Shown piece after piece: positions 8,717-17,405 of a DNA stretch of 64,000 nt; positions within the stretch are counted from its first letter, which is position 1, and every line of letters begins with the position of its first letter. The translations under genes and the position numbers were made by a program. The notes beneath the pieces were generated by a model that saw nothing but the letters and a program-made list of their open reading frames with translations, was not told where the DNA came from and ran no database searches. Source of the stretch: Selenomonas sputigena_A (lineage in GTDB: Bacteria; Bacillota; Negativicutes; Selenomonadales; Selenomonadaceae). The DNA lies in contig NZ_CP194411.1 in NCBI RefSeq assembly GCF_051603425.1, positions 496,001 to 560,000 of the forward strand, given 5' to 3'.

Positions 8717-8886
8717 CATACCCAAAACACGAAAACGAAAGAGGCATGCCTCCATCCTGCACTCCTCCCGAGTCACCTCGCAAATTCCGTGGAGACGGAT
8801 CCATGCCGGCATCCAACGACTCGAACGATGTTCCGTGTCCACCGCCCCATGAATTGCCGCCGTGCAGCCGAACAGTCGCAGCTGTT

Positions 8887-11800
8887 TTAAATCCCTTTCA
8901 TCATGAACCGGAAATGTCTCTTTTCATTCGACCCAATCCCTGTGCGTACGGGCGCATCCCCGCGGTCGCCTCCGCTTACGCCGCACCCGCCTGCTGACGC
9001 GCGCAGATACATATGCTTGGAGTGTGGCAGATCGTACGCATGGCGTGCTCTCTCCAGCTCATGCGGGCTGTGCGGGAGTGCCGATGCCTCAAACGGAACA
9101 TCGCCTGCGAGACGCAGACCGTGCCCGCTGCGATCCGTGACCTCAATCCACCGCACACCGCAATGATTTCCCATTTCCTGCGGACGCAGATACGGTTCGA
9201 CCTCATCCGCCGCCGTACTCTCATAGATGCCAAGGCGTGCTCCCCCCGCACAGTCGATGTAATTCTCCTTCGGTCCATAGCCATAAAAGCGAATGCGATC
9301 ATAGTCTGCATTCAGCGTAAAGATCATAGCAAAGTCCGGCATCTCGGGCATCCCCTTTACCGCCTCATAATCCATCGTGACACCGATTTCCCCGCTCGCC
9401 ACCACCGTATAGGTGACCCTGCACGCGGAAGCAGGTTCCGTGGCAAGCGCATAGGTAAAGCGTACGGTGACGCGCTTGGCACGCCGTTCATCGCGTCTGC
9501 CGAAGAAACCGTTCACCATCTCGAAATCCTCGCCGTCCACACTGTACTCGATGCGCGTGCAGCGGCGATAGAAACTCGCGAGTTTCCACTGTGCCGTGTC
9601 CGCCACGCGCCCGCTGTCGCAGTCATTGTCGATCGGCGCACGCCAGAAACTCGGCTGCGGCAGTTCCTCGATCAGTTCACGCCCACCATAGCAATAAGAG
9701 ACGAGATTGCACTGCGCACTCGAGAACCGGAGGGAAAATCCCTCCCCCTGCACACCGAAGTTGATGTCTCCCTGCACCACACGCAGATCCCCATAGGCAA
9801 CAAGCGGCGTATAGACGGGCGCAGCATCACATCGGCCAAGAATATCAAAAAGGCGCGTCTGTGCATCTGCAGGCGGTACAACAACGGCCTGTCCAAAGGC
9901 GATATCATATTCCACTGGTGCCCACAGCTCCGCATGTTTCAGCTGAAGCGATGCCGTCAACACATACTCCCCCTCGCCCATGTAGGGCATTTGGTAGATC
10001 ACACTGCCGATGTGCTTTGTTTCTCCCGGCGCCACATGATGCCCCTCTTGCCAGGTTTCCCAAATCTCACGCCCATCGAGATGAAGCATAAGGTGCAGCT
10101 TATAATTCTCCGCATAGAAAAAGCGGCTCTTGTTCTCGATCTCTACGCCGTTCCACACAGGCCGCAGAACAAAGTCCTGGTAATGGTACTTCACCTCCTG
10201 CAGCTTTGCCGGCAGACGGTCGCCAAAGTAGCTGCCGCAGAAGAGTGCAGACTCCCCATAGCGACCGTGCCGACGAATCGCCTGATCGCCAAAATCCCCG
10301 ATGAAGGTGCCCTGGTACAGAGGGTCGCGCTCCGATAGTTCCGTATACTTGTGCATGGCGCCCATCGCATGCGTATATTCGCAGCAAATGAAAGGTTTGT
10401 CGCGATGTTCCTTGAGAAACGCCTCGATCTCCTCTGCCTTCGCATACATTCGGCTCACCACATCACTCCTCGCCGGAACGCTGCTTGCTCCAAAAATCCT
10501 CTCGCAATGCACGAGGCGCGTGGGATCGACGCGGTGAAAGTACTCGCTCATCTCATAGATACTGCGGCAAGCCCCATTGCCGCACGACCAGATGAGGATG
10601 CACGGGTGGTTCTTGTCGCGCTCGTACATCGACTTTGCGCGGTCGAGCACAGCGGGCAGCCACGCCTCGCGATCACCCGGCAGATTGTGCGTCTCCTGCA
10701 CACATGTGCCATCTTTCATCCACGATCCGTGCGTCTTGCAATTTGTCTCATCGATCACATAAAATCCATAAAGATCTGCCAACTCATAGAAGCGATTGCT
10801 GTTCGGATAGTGTGCCGTGCGGATCGCATTGACATTCGCGCGCTTCAGCGCGATAAACTCCTGCTCGACGAGCGCAGGTTCCATCGCCCGCCTGTGGTCA
10901 CAGTCGAACTCGTGCCAATTCACTCCCTTGAACACAATGCGCTCGCCGTTGATCTGCATGGCTCCGTCTCGGATGCAGAACTCGCGGAAACCGACGCACA
11001 CGCGCACGACCTCCTGCAAAGCATCCGCCGCATCACACACATAAAACATAAGATTGTAGAGCCATGGACGCTCCGCGCTCCACAGTAGCACGCAGACAGC
11101 CTCTCCCGAGAACGCATGGGTCTTTGCCCGGATGACCGCCTCATCTCCCCATATGCAATCTCCATCCGAATCGCAGAGCAGGATCTCGACATGCTTTTCT
11201 GACGCATCATTGAATGCAAGACGCACATCCATCTGCCCGTAAGTACATCCATCCCGCTCAACCGGAACGGCCCGAACGGCAATATCTTCGATGTGCTGCC
11301 GCGGCTTCGTGTAGAGGAGGACATCGCGGCAAATTCCCGAAAACCGCCGCATGTCATGATTCTCGAGCCAACTTCCACTCGTATAGTGAAAGACCATCGC
11401 CGCCAGCTTGTTCTCCCCCGCTGCGAGATACGGCGTCAGATCAAAGTCCGCAGGTGTGCAGCTGTCCTCGCTGTAGCCGACGAAATGACCATTGAGGAAG
11501 AGTGCGAGCGCTGCGTCCACTCCGCCAAAGGAAATATAGACATCATCCCATCCCTCAGGCACCGTGAAATACTTTACATAGCAGCCAACGGGATTGTCCC
11601 GCACAGGAATCTCACCCGGCACGATGTTTTCGCGCCCGTCCCACGGGCAGGCCGTACTCGTATAGTGCGGTACACCATTCCCTTCCATCTGGATGTGCGC
11701 CGGCACATGGATCGTCTCCCAGTCGTAGCAGTCATAGTCCGCCGTCTCAAATCCCTGCGGGATGTGCCTCGCATTCCGAGCATAAGCGAAATGCCAAACA

Positions 11801-11943
11801 CCGCCAAGCGTACGATAAAACGAGGATATGCCGCGTGCAAGCTCCATCTCGTCGCGATAAAAGATATGGTCGCTATGTGCAGGCAAACGGTTCTCCGCGA
11901 AATACAGTGGATCTTTCAGCTTCTCAAAATTGAATGCCGCCAT
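8887..11943 (-). CDS. LacZ-like glycoside hydrolase family 2 protein with eroded active site
   Basis: The start at 11943 (MAAFNFEKL) has GGAGG upstream, giving 1018 residues, the normal length for GH2 beta-galactosidase. The five-domain LacZ plan is recognisable: jelly roll (YVKYFTVPEGWDDVYISFGG, GYSEDS), TIM barrel (AIRTAHYPNS), the nucleophile region FICCEYTHAMG (E522) and a C-terminal beta domain (GYGPKENYID). However the acid/base motif GNES is GNGACRS (position 457), the Mg-site Glu in N-x-E-x-H is Lys403 (NCKTHG), the pocket Trp of FIWDY is Gly549, the NG-loop after FGDR is deleted, and the C-terminal Trp loop is altered. The frame stays fully open. A retained fold with a disabled site suggests a pseudoenzyme or a gene starting to decay. 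No transporter sits beside it. Confidence 0.85.
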   Translation of the reverse strand: MAAFNFEKLKDPLYFAENRLPAHSDHIFYRDEMELARGISSFYRTLGGVWHFAYARNARHIPQGFETADYDCYDWETIHVPAHIQMEGNGVPHYTSTACPWDGRENIVPGEIPVRDNPVGCYVKYFTVPEGWDDVYISFGGVDAALALFLNGHFVGYSEDSCTPADFDLTPYLAAGENKLAAMVFHYTSGSWLENHDMRRFSGICRDVLLYTKPRQHIEDIAVRAVPVERDGCTYGQMDVRLAFNDASEKHVEILLCDSDGDCIWGDEAVIRAKTHAFSGEAVCVLLWSAERPWLYNLMFYVCDAADALQEVVRVCVGFREFCIRDGAMQINGERIVFKGVNWHEFDCDHRRAMEPALVEQEFIALKRANVNAIRTAHYPNSNRFYELADLYGFYVIDETNCKTHGSWMKDGTCVQETHNLPGDREAWLPAVLDRAKSMYERDKNHPCILIWSCGNGACRSIYEMSEYFHRVDPTRLVHCERIFGASSVPARSDVVSRMYAKAEEIEAFLKEHRDKPFICCEYTHAMGAMHKYTELSERDPLYQGTFIGDFGDQAIRRHGRYGESALFCGSYFGDRLPAKLQEVKYHYQDFVLRPVWNGVEIENKSRFFYAENYKLHLMLHLDGREIWETWQEGHHVAPGETKHIGSVIYQMPYMGEGEYVLTASLQLKHAELWAPVEYDIAFGQAVVVPPADAQTRLFDILGRCDAAPVYTPLVAYGDLRVVQGDINFGVQGEGFSLRFSSAQCNLVSYCYGGRELIEELPQPSFWRAPIDNDCDSGRVADTAQWKLASFYRRCTRIEYSVDGEDFEMVNGFFGRRDERRAKRVTVRFTYALATEPASACRVTYTVVASGEIGVTMDYEAVKGMPEMPDFAMIFTLNADYDRIRFYGYGPKENYIDCAGGARLGIYESTAADEVEPYLRPQEMGNHCGVRWIEVTDRSGHGLRLAGDVPFEASALPHSPHELERARHAYDLPHSKHMYLRASAGGCGVSGGDRGDAPVRTGIGSNEKRHFRFMMKGI

Positions 11944-12093
11944 ACGAAACCTCCTATTCTCTAGAGAACGCAGCCTCTGCCGACCGCTTTCCAACAACCT
12001 GAACCAAAATCACTTATTCATTTCATCCCATTCGCCTTCGATCTCTGCCACGATGCACACAAGGCCATCCTCACAGTCTTTCTCTCGTTCGGC

Positions 12094-12303
12094 TCAGATG
12101 CATGCCACCCCTCGGAAATGACACATTCCGCCAACATCCTTCGATACCTTACGACATATTCTTCTTTTCCGTTTCGAGCGGTACATTCGCTTCACGCGGC
12201 ATACGGACGAGCAGGCGCAAATGAAGACTTCCACCACCGGCACAGCATAGTCATCCATCCCGTAGGAGAATTTCGTATAGCGAAATTCGATCTTATCCAT
12301 CAT
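12094..12303 (-). CDS. Small protein translationally coupled to the PcfJ-like gene
   Basis: The ATG overlaps the stop of the PcfJ-like gene (ATGA) and has a strong AAAGGAGG site inside that gene's last codons. The 69-residue product begins MMDKIEFRYTKFSYGMDDYA and VPVVEVF. From about residue 29 it becomes Cys- and Arg-rich with low-complexity basic sequence, which may be a frame-slipped tail. Small genes directly after PcfJ-like genes are common in Firmicutes, but I cannot name the family. Probably a real start with a possibly damaged 3' half. Confidence 0.5.
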   Translation of the reverse strand: MMDKIEFRYTKFSYGMDDYAVPVVEVFICACSSVCRVKRMYRSKRKRRICRKVSKDVGGMCHFRGVACI

Positions 12304-13994
12304 GCCGCTCCTCCTTTCATCGGAAAACGCCGGCGAAGTTCCTGTATTCCCCTGAGAATTGCAAGGTCGCGCTCCATACTGCCCGACGATATCGCGCGCT
12401 GCAATCGTTCTGCAGCCAGCGCCGCCTCGCCGTCCCCGTGATCCGCCGCCCATGAGAGCCAATAGAGCGCTCGCTGCACATCACAGCGCATCAGACGCCC
12501 GCGTTGGTAGAGCAGCCCCAGGACACGCGCCTGCATGATATGACATCTGCGATCCAATTCGATGCACGCGACATAACGCTCACCCTTGCAGACGGCAACG
12601 ATGATGGAACTCTTCTCGATCACGTAGCTGCGATAGCTTGCAAGGCAGTTATGCAAGGCGATACCGAGCGGCGCAAGTTCGTCCGTATGATGGACGAGGC
12701 GAAAATCATAGTCATTGACACAACATTGATAGCACAAAGTTTCCGGCTTGTAGAGGATTCGCCGAGGTTCATCTTCCGACGTAATCGCCTCGACTTCCCA
12801 AGCAATCGCGTCACGCACATACTGCGTCAGCCCTTCACGCAGGAGGAGTCGCTTGACCTCCGGCGTGAGCTGTGCACCATATCGCCGGAAATTTAAGAGG
12901 ATATCCTTGCGGCACTGCGTCATTCTTTTCCATACATAGTTCTCCCCAAGGAAATCGGCAAGAGCCTTCTCCCCCTTTTGTCTGCACAGCCAAGCGGCAT
13001 GTTCTTCCAGTGCCGCCCACAAAAGGCGATTGCCGCTATTGCACAACTCCACGCGTCGCGTCTTCGGCTCGAAATAAAATTCGCTGATTCTTTGCTCTCC
13101 GATATCACATTCCGGCTCCAATTCCAAAAACGGCTGCATGAGCGCAACTTCCCGCATCCCCATCTGACGCAAGAGCAGGTACCATGTAATGGCATACGGA
13201 GTGTAAGTATACGCCCTGCGCACGCTCTTCGACGGATGAATTTCCAGGCATTCGCAGAGAATACGGTAGGGATTCGTTTCCTCGTAAGGAAACGTCTCAT
13301 CAAAATCTTCCACAGCATGCGCAAGGAACTTCTTGAGGTAGACGATGTGCGGATCGAAGGGGCGCTCGATGTACGCTGTAATCATCGATGCTCCATACAT
13401 TCGACTGAGACTGCTCGGACGAATGCCGCAGCTGCGCTCGATCCCTCTCGCCAACGCGTCAAGAGCCAATTCAGTAATCACCGGAGGAACGTAAACAGCC
13501 GTGCACGCCGTCCACGGCTGCAGTTTCCCATCGACACGGATCCGCGTGCACTCCCAACGCCGCCGCACCGCCCATACTGAAAGGGCGAAATTATGCCATT
13601 GCAGGCTTACACCTTTCGTTTCGTACCGTACCTCTGCCACATCCGCCGCAACATTCAGCGGGCCATCCGGCGTGCGCTGAAACAGCCGCCAACGAAACGG
13701 AATATAGAGCGGCCTCGGACGCCCCTGCGACATGTCGAAAGTGCCGTGATTGGAAAGTCCGCAAATCTCGCAACCGCATACGGAACGGACGCCATGCGAA
13801 AGGCGCTGCTCGACCTCTTCCAGCCTCCAATGATAGGGGCAAAGCACATAGCCGTTTTCACTGCCAATGAGCTCATCTGTTCCTCCGTAGTAGAATGAAA
13901 GCACATAGGGCAATTCCTCAATCGGCGCATTGATCTCATGCTCATCCGTGCATGGCACCCACCTATATTTATCTTCATCAAAGCGAAACGCCAT
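12300..13994 (-). CDS. PcfJ-like protein
   Basis: The protein has 564 residues from the ATG at 13994, chosen because GGAGG lies 9 bases upstream; ATG 14003 would be too close to it. The C-terminal half carries the PcfJ signature: YDFRLVHHTDELAPLGIALH, then NCLASYRSYVIEKSSIIVAV, and a VACIELD...IMQARV segment. PcfJ was named from a conjugative plasmid, but chromosomal versions are widespread and of unknown function. The usual QARGxxN motif is changed here to QARVLGL. The N-terminal ~300 residues have Cys pairs (CGCEICGL) that might bind metal. Confidence 0.65.
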   Translation of the reverse strand: MAFRFDEDKYRWVPCTDEHEINAPIEELPYVLSFYYGGTDELIGSENGYVLCPYHWRLEEVEQRLSHGVRSVCGCEICGLSNHGTFDMSQGRPRPLYIPFRWRLFQRTPDGPLNVAADVAEVRYETKGVSLQWHNFALSVWAVRRRWECTRIRVDGKLQPWTACTAVYVPPVITELALDALARGIERSCGIRPSSLSRMYGASMITAYIERPFDPHIVYLKKFLAHAVEDFDETFPYEETNPYRILCECLEIHPSKSVRRAYTYTPYAITWYLLLRQMGMREVALMQPFLELEPECDIGEQRISEFYFEPKTRRVELCNSGNRLLWAALEEHAAWLCRQKGEKALADFLGENYVWKRMTQCRKDILLNFRRYGAQLTPEVKRLLLREGLTQYVRDAIAWEVEAITSEDEPRRILYKPETLCYQCCVNDYDFRLVHHTDELAPLGIALHNCLASYRSYVIEKSSIIVAVCKGERYVACIELDRRCHIMQARVLGLLYQRGRLMRCDVQRALYWLSWAADHGDGEAALAAERLQRAISSGSMERDLAILRGIQELRRRFPMKGGAA

Positions 13995-14094
13995 ATTCAG
14001 CATCCTCCACACCGCCTTTCCCGCAAATCTTGTTTACGAGTCCAGTCTAGCATGCAGGCTGCGTCTTGCGGTCGCTATCAGAGAGACAATGCGA

Positions 14095-14655
14095 TCAATG
14101 CGCAGCACTGTCGCCGAGTATCGGAAGACCATAGTAGTCAAGCACATCATTGATCAGAAAGAGATCGTATTCCCCCTGCTCAATGAAATATCGCAAGATC
14201 ACATCCTCCTTGCGGGTCGACGAGAGCGCATAACCAGCGCGCCGCAAAAGATCGTCTGCCTCCTTCATATTCAACTCAAGAGAAATCACGAGTGCCATGA
14301 TATTCCGCTTGCTCGGCGTATAGCGCGCGTCTGTTCGAAGCTTGGAAAAGAGCCGCCTGTCAAGCTGCGCCTTCTTATAGACTTCTACCTCACTCTTCCC
14401 CTTTTTATGAATCAATTTCATGAGCCGCTGTGCAAACGAATCCTCAAAATGCGCAAAGATCTTGTCCAGTTTCTCGCGCATCTGACCGCTTCGCTCCGTA
14501 TACCTGGTTCCGTAAGAAAACTTCACACCCAACTCACGCAGAGCGACTATATCGAGAAAGTTCTCTTGCAGATATCGCTCGATTTCCTCTATAAGCCATG
14601 GATTCATATTGCCCTCCGCAGGAAGAATCACCTCATGTTTTATCTGCCAATGCAT
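14095..14655 (-). CDS. Conserved Firmicute hypothetical protein, HTH-like C-terminus
   Basis: The product has up to 186 residues; a start at the internal Met of MNPWLIEE is also possible. The C-terminal part (VEVYKKAQLDRRLFSKLRTD, TPSKRNIMALVISLELN, ADDLLRRAGYALS) has the helix pattern of a Cro/XRE-type helix-turn-helix found in many small Firmicute proteins of unknown role, often next to sensor or macro-domain genes. It is soluble, with no signal peptide. The upstream neighbour (transcription order) is the metallophosphoesterase; downstream is the PcfJ-like gene. Function not assigned. Confidence 0.55.
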   Translation of the reverse strand: MHWQIKHEVILPAEGNMNPWLIEEIERYLQENFLDIVALRELGVKFSYGTRYTERSGQMREKLDKIFAHFEDSFAQRLMKLIHKKGKSEVEVYKKAQLDRRLFSKLRTDARYTPSKRNIMALVISLELNMKEADDLLRRAGYALSSTRKEDVILRYFIEQGEYDLFLINDVLDYYGLPILGDSAAH

Positions 14656-14715
14656 CGGCAGGCCGAAAGTGAACGTCTCAGCTATGCATGACTTCTCGCC
14701 CCAGCATTTTCCCGA

Positions 14716-15471
14716 TCACCGAATCCGGTCGATCTCCTTGTAGATGCCGCGGAATTTCATTTTTTTGTTGATCATGCTGCTGTGAAAATGGCCGAAGTAC
14801 CAGAGGTTCCAATTCATTTTCTTGTAGAGTTCCTCAAACATTTCCGCCGTTCGGTCGATGCCGAAGCGGCGGTGCAGGATGACGGGCGGCTCGCCTTGTA
14901 CGCCGCTTTGGCGGATGAACTCAAACGGAGCGGTATGCGTGACGACGAGGTCGGCGTGCCAGTCCAGCGCCTCGAGATGGCGCACAGCATTTTCATACTC
15001 ATCTTCATTGTACGTCTCTTCCTGCCACCAGCTTTCACCCGGCGTGCGCCAGGCGCGGTCGATACTCAGTGCGCCGCCGAAGGCAAAGAGCGAGATGCCC
15101 TGCACCTCGTATGTTTCGCCGCGCTCCAAGTGCAGGATGTTCGGGCGCAGTTCGTGCACGCGCCCGCCGTACTTCTCCTTCTCGGGAAAAGCGAACAGGA
15201 GGGGAAAGTTCTCGTGGTTTCCGTCGATAAACAGGATCTCCGCACCAAGCTCTGCCAAGGCGTCGAGCTTCGCCTCGTCACGCTCCGTCGCCTTTCCTTC
15301 ACGAGGAGTTCCCAAGCTTCCCTTGCCAAAGCCCCACGGGATGCCGAAATCACCGCAGATGAGGACGACATCCTCCTTCGCCAGCGGCGGCAAGCCATAG
15401 TGCCCCTGCCAATTCTCCGGCAAAAAGCGTGTAATATCCCCGTGTATATCACCCGTGACATAAAAGGCCAT
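14716..15471 (-). CDS. Calcineurin-like metallophosphoesterase
   Basis: The start at 15471 (MAFYVTGDIHGD) follows GGAGGAG. The 251-residue protein has the metal-binding blocks GDIHG (residues 7-11), GDFG, and GNHEN, with a later THTAP and GHFH pair completing the di-metal site. Soluble, cytosolic phosphoesterases of this type act on diverse phosphoesters; the substrate cannot be read from sequence. It is complete and of normal length. It probably starts the leftward run towards 14655. Confidence 0.85.
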   Translation of the reverse strand: MAFYVTGDIHGDITRFLPENWQGHYGLPPLAKEDVVLICGDFGIPWGFGKGSLGTPREGKATERDEAKLDALAELGAEILFIDGNHENFPLLFAFPEKEKYGGRVHELRPNILHLERGETYEVQGISLFAFGGALSIDRAWRTPGESWWQEETYNEDEYENAVRHLEALDWHADLVVTHTAPFEFIRQSGVQGEPPVILHRRFGIDRTAEMFEELYKKMNWNLWYFGHFHSSMINKKMKFRGIYKEIDRIR

Positions 15472-15626
15472 CGCCATCTCCTCCATCCACTCTGCCGCAC
15501 CATGATGCTTTCATTGTAACATAGAAAAAGCAGCGCGAACAAGGAATACACGGCATTCAGACGCATAGTTTATGTTGAGAAAGTTCGCCTGGTATGCTAT
15601 CCTTGATATGGAAGGAGGCCGTCAAT

Positions 15627-15893
15627 GTGCCAGAATTAAGCCGTTTCGGAGGTATGATTATCTATATGCTGTTTCACGACATCGGTCAGCACCATAAGCC
15701 GCATGTACATGTGTACTACGGGGAACACGAAGCCGTCATCGGTATCGATGGTGAATTATTAGCGGGATCCCTGCCACGAAAACAGTTAAGAATCCTTACA
15801 GGCTGGCTTGCCTTTCATGAAGAAGAAGCCTATAAGGCTTGGAACCTCGCCGTTCAGGGCAAACACTTCGACAAGATCCCCCCCATGAATTGA
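15627..15893 (+). CDS. DUF4160 protein (candidate toxin of a TA-like pair)
   Basis: The GTG at 15627 follows AAGGAGG and fits the family N-terminus (VPELSRFGGMIIYMLFHD). The 88-residue protein has the DUF4160 core HHKPHVHVYYGEHEAVIGID and ELLAGSLPRKQLRI. The next gene is a DUF2442 protein starting 10 bases after the stop, a pairing seen across bacteria and suspected to be a toxin-antitoxin system. Biochemical function is unknown. Confidence 0.8.
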   Translation: MPELSRFGGMIIYMLFHDIGQHHKPHVHVYYGEHEAVIGIDGELLAGSLPRKQLRILTGWLAFHEEEAYKAWNLAVQGKHFDKIPPMN

Positions 15894-15903
15894 GGTGAAC
15901 GTG

Positions 15904-16197
15904 ATGTACATAAAGAACGATATTTGCTATGCAGGAGAAATGCAGGACGGCATAAAGGTGACGGAAGCCAAGCCGCTGCGCGGCGGCATGATGCTGATCA
16001 CCTTCTCCACGGGAGAAAGGCGATTATTCGACACAACGATTCTCTCTGGAGAAACATTCAGGGCGCTTGCAGATGATGAAGTATTCCGCCGTCCCGTATT
16101 ATTTCACGGCGCGATCACATGGCAGCAAGGAGAAATCGACATCGCCCCTGAATTTGTCTACGAGAACAGCTACGCTTATGACGACATGGCGATATAA
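15904..16197 (+). CDS. DUF2442 protein (partner of DUF4160)
   Basis: The 97-residue protein starts at ATG 15904, with GAGGTG six bases upstream; a GTG three bases earlier is the alternative. It has the DUF2442 pattern ITFSTGERRLFDTTIL, FRRPVLFHGAITW and a C-terminal IAPEFVYENSY. Proteins of this family are small all-beta partners, often next to DUF4160. Translation is likely coupled to the preceding gene. Confidence 0.8.
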   Translation: MYIKNDICYAGEMQDGIKVTEAKPLRGGMMLITFSTGERRLFDTTILSGETFRALADDEVFRRPVLFHGAITWQQGEIDIAPEFVYENSYAYDDMAI

Positions 16198-16229
16198 CAT
16201 GAACTGGACAATTTCCAGGATCAGCGATA

Positions 16230-16503
16230 TTCGCATGCCGCATGCGACAAAGTATGCAAACCAGCAAGGAGCGTGGAATGAACACCGCCATCGCAAAATA
16301 CTCGACATCGTTCCCGGGGAAATGGTGTTCGGAGCAAACGGGATCTTCCAGATCAAATTCGACAACTACAACCTCGCAAACGGGGTTTGCTCGGTCGCGC
16401 TCATCTTCATCATGTTCTACGGAGGCTTCGGGACGAAACGAGGCGCACTTCCAAGGAAGGTTTCTTACAGAAGCCTTTGCCGCTTACGAAAGAAGGCTTT
16501 TTC
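16230..16503 (+). pseudogene. Remnant of a CPA1-type K+(Na+)/H+ antiporter N-terminus
   Basis: In the frame through 16300-16445 the plus strand reads VFGANGIFQIKFDNYNLANG and CSVALIFIMFYGGFGTK. This resembles the second and third membrane segments of NhaP/CvrA-type cation/proton antiporters (GxxGIFxIxFDNY...ALIFIMFYGGFGT). No start, no first helix and no downstream barrel remain, and the frame turns into basic junk before the EamA gene. It fills the otherwise empty 300 bases between DUF2442 and EamA. The assignment is from memory of the family. Confidence 0.55.
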
Positions 16504-16932
16504 ATGTCATCCTGGCTGATTTACGCACTCCTCTCCGCGCTTTCCGCCGCCTTTGTTTCCATCTTCGCCAAAATGGGGCTCGCGGGGCTTGACAGCAGCG
16601 CCGCTACCGCCGTGCGCGGCGTTATCATGGCGATTTTTCTCATTGCCGTCATGCTCGTACAAGGCCATGCCGCTCAACTGCCCGAAATCTTCGCCGACCG
16701 CAAGGCGCTGGCATTCGTCGCCCTGAGCGGCATCGCCGGAGCCACTTCCTGGCTCTTTTACTTCATGGCACTCAAAACCGGCGATGTTTCGCGCGTCGCC
16801 CCCGTGGACAAACTCAGCGTCGTTTTCGCCGTCCTCCTTGCCATGCTCATTTTCCATGAAGAAGTCAGCCTCGCGCATGGCATCGGCATTTTTCTCATCG
16901 CCCTCGGCAGCCTGATGCTCGCCATCTTTTAG
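16504..16932 (+). CDS. EamA-family (DMT) membrane protein, single-repeat form
   Basis: The product has 142 residues, only one EamA repeat of about five hydrophobic segments: WLIYALLSALSAAFVSIFAK, GVIMAIFLIAVML, AFVALSGIAGATSWLFYF, LSVVFAVLLAMLIFHEE and IGIFLIALGSLML. The motif ALKTGDVSRVAPVDKLSVV is typical of the family. Half-length EamA proteins pair as dimers to transport small metabolites. The gene is close to YjbQ downstream (14 bases) and probably co-transcribed. The substrate is unknown. Confidence 0.85.
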   Translation: MSSWLIYALLSALSAAFVSIFAKMGLAGLDSSAATAVRGVIMAIFLIAVMLVQGHAAQLPEIFADRKALAFVALSGIAGATSWLFYFMALKTGDVSRVAPVDKLSVVFAVLLAMLIFHEEVSLAHGIGIFLIALGSLMLAIF

Positions 16933-16946
16933 AAAGGAGCGTCTCC

Positions 16947-17351
16947 ATGACGCAGACAAAGATTTTAAACGTGCCGACGCACGCACATACGGAAATGCTG
17001 GACATCACGGACAAAGTACGCACCGCCGTTGAAGAAAGCGGCTGCAAGAGCGGCATTGCCGTTGTCTTCGTACCGCATACGACAGCGGCGGTCACCATCA
17101 ACGAGAATGCCGATCCCGATGTCGTACATGATTTCACCGGGGCGCTCGCCAAGATCGTCCCCTGGCAGGACGGCTACCGCCATATGGAAGGCAACTCCGC
17201 CGCTCACTTGAAGGCCAGCATGATGGGCTTTTCCGAAACCGTGCTGATCGAAAACGGCAAGCTGCTCCTCGGCACATGGCAGGGCATCTACCTCTGCGAA
17301 TACGACGGACCGCGTCCGCGCAAGCTTTATGTGAAGGTGCTGGAAGGATGA
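16947..17351 (+). CDS. YjbQ/UPF0047 family protein
   Basis: The 134-residue protein is a typical full-length YjbQ. It has VVFVPHTTAAVTINENADPD, then HMEGNSAAHLKASMMG and LLLGTWQGIYLCEYDGPRP, with the conserved His and Asp/Glu residues of the family's putative metal site. E. coli YjbQ has weak thiamin-phosphate synthase activity; the physiological role is uncertain. It starts after AAAGGAG, 14 bases behind the EamA gene. Confidence 0.9.
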   Translation: MTQTKILNVPTHAHTEMLDITDKVRTAVEESGCKSGIAVVFVPHTTAAVTINENADPDVVHDFTGALAKIVPWQDGYRHMEGNSAAHLKASMMGFSETVLIENGKLLLGTWQGIYLCEYDGPRPRKLYVKVLEG

Positions 17352-17405
17352 AGCGAGCCGTTCTCCTGAATCCGAGCGGCTCTTTCCGAGGTGAGGAGGA
17401 ACGTC

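Noticed and set aside
8887..11943. Treating the LacZ-like changes as sequencing errors
   Set aside because: The frame is uninterrupted for 1018 codons and changes sit at five separate catalytic spots; random base errors would give frameshifts and would not cluster there.
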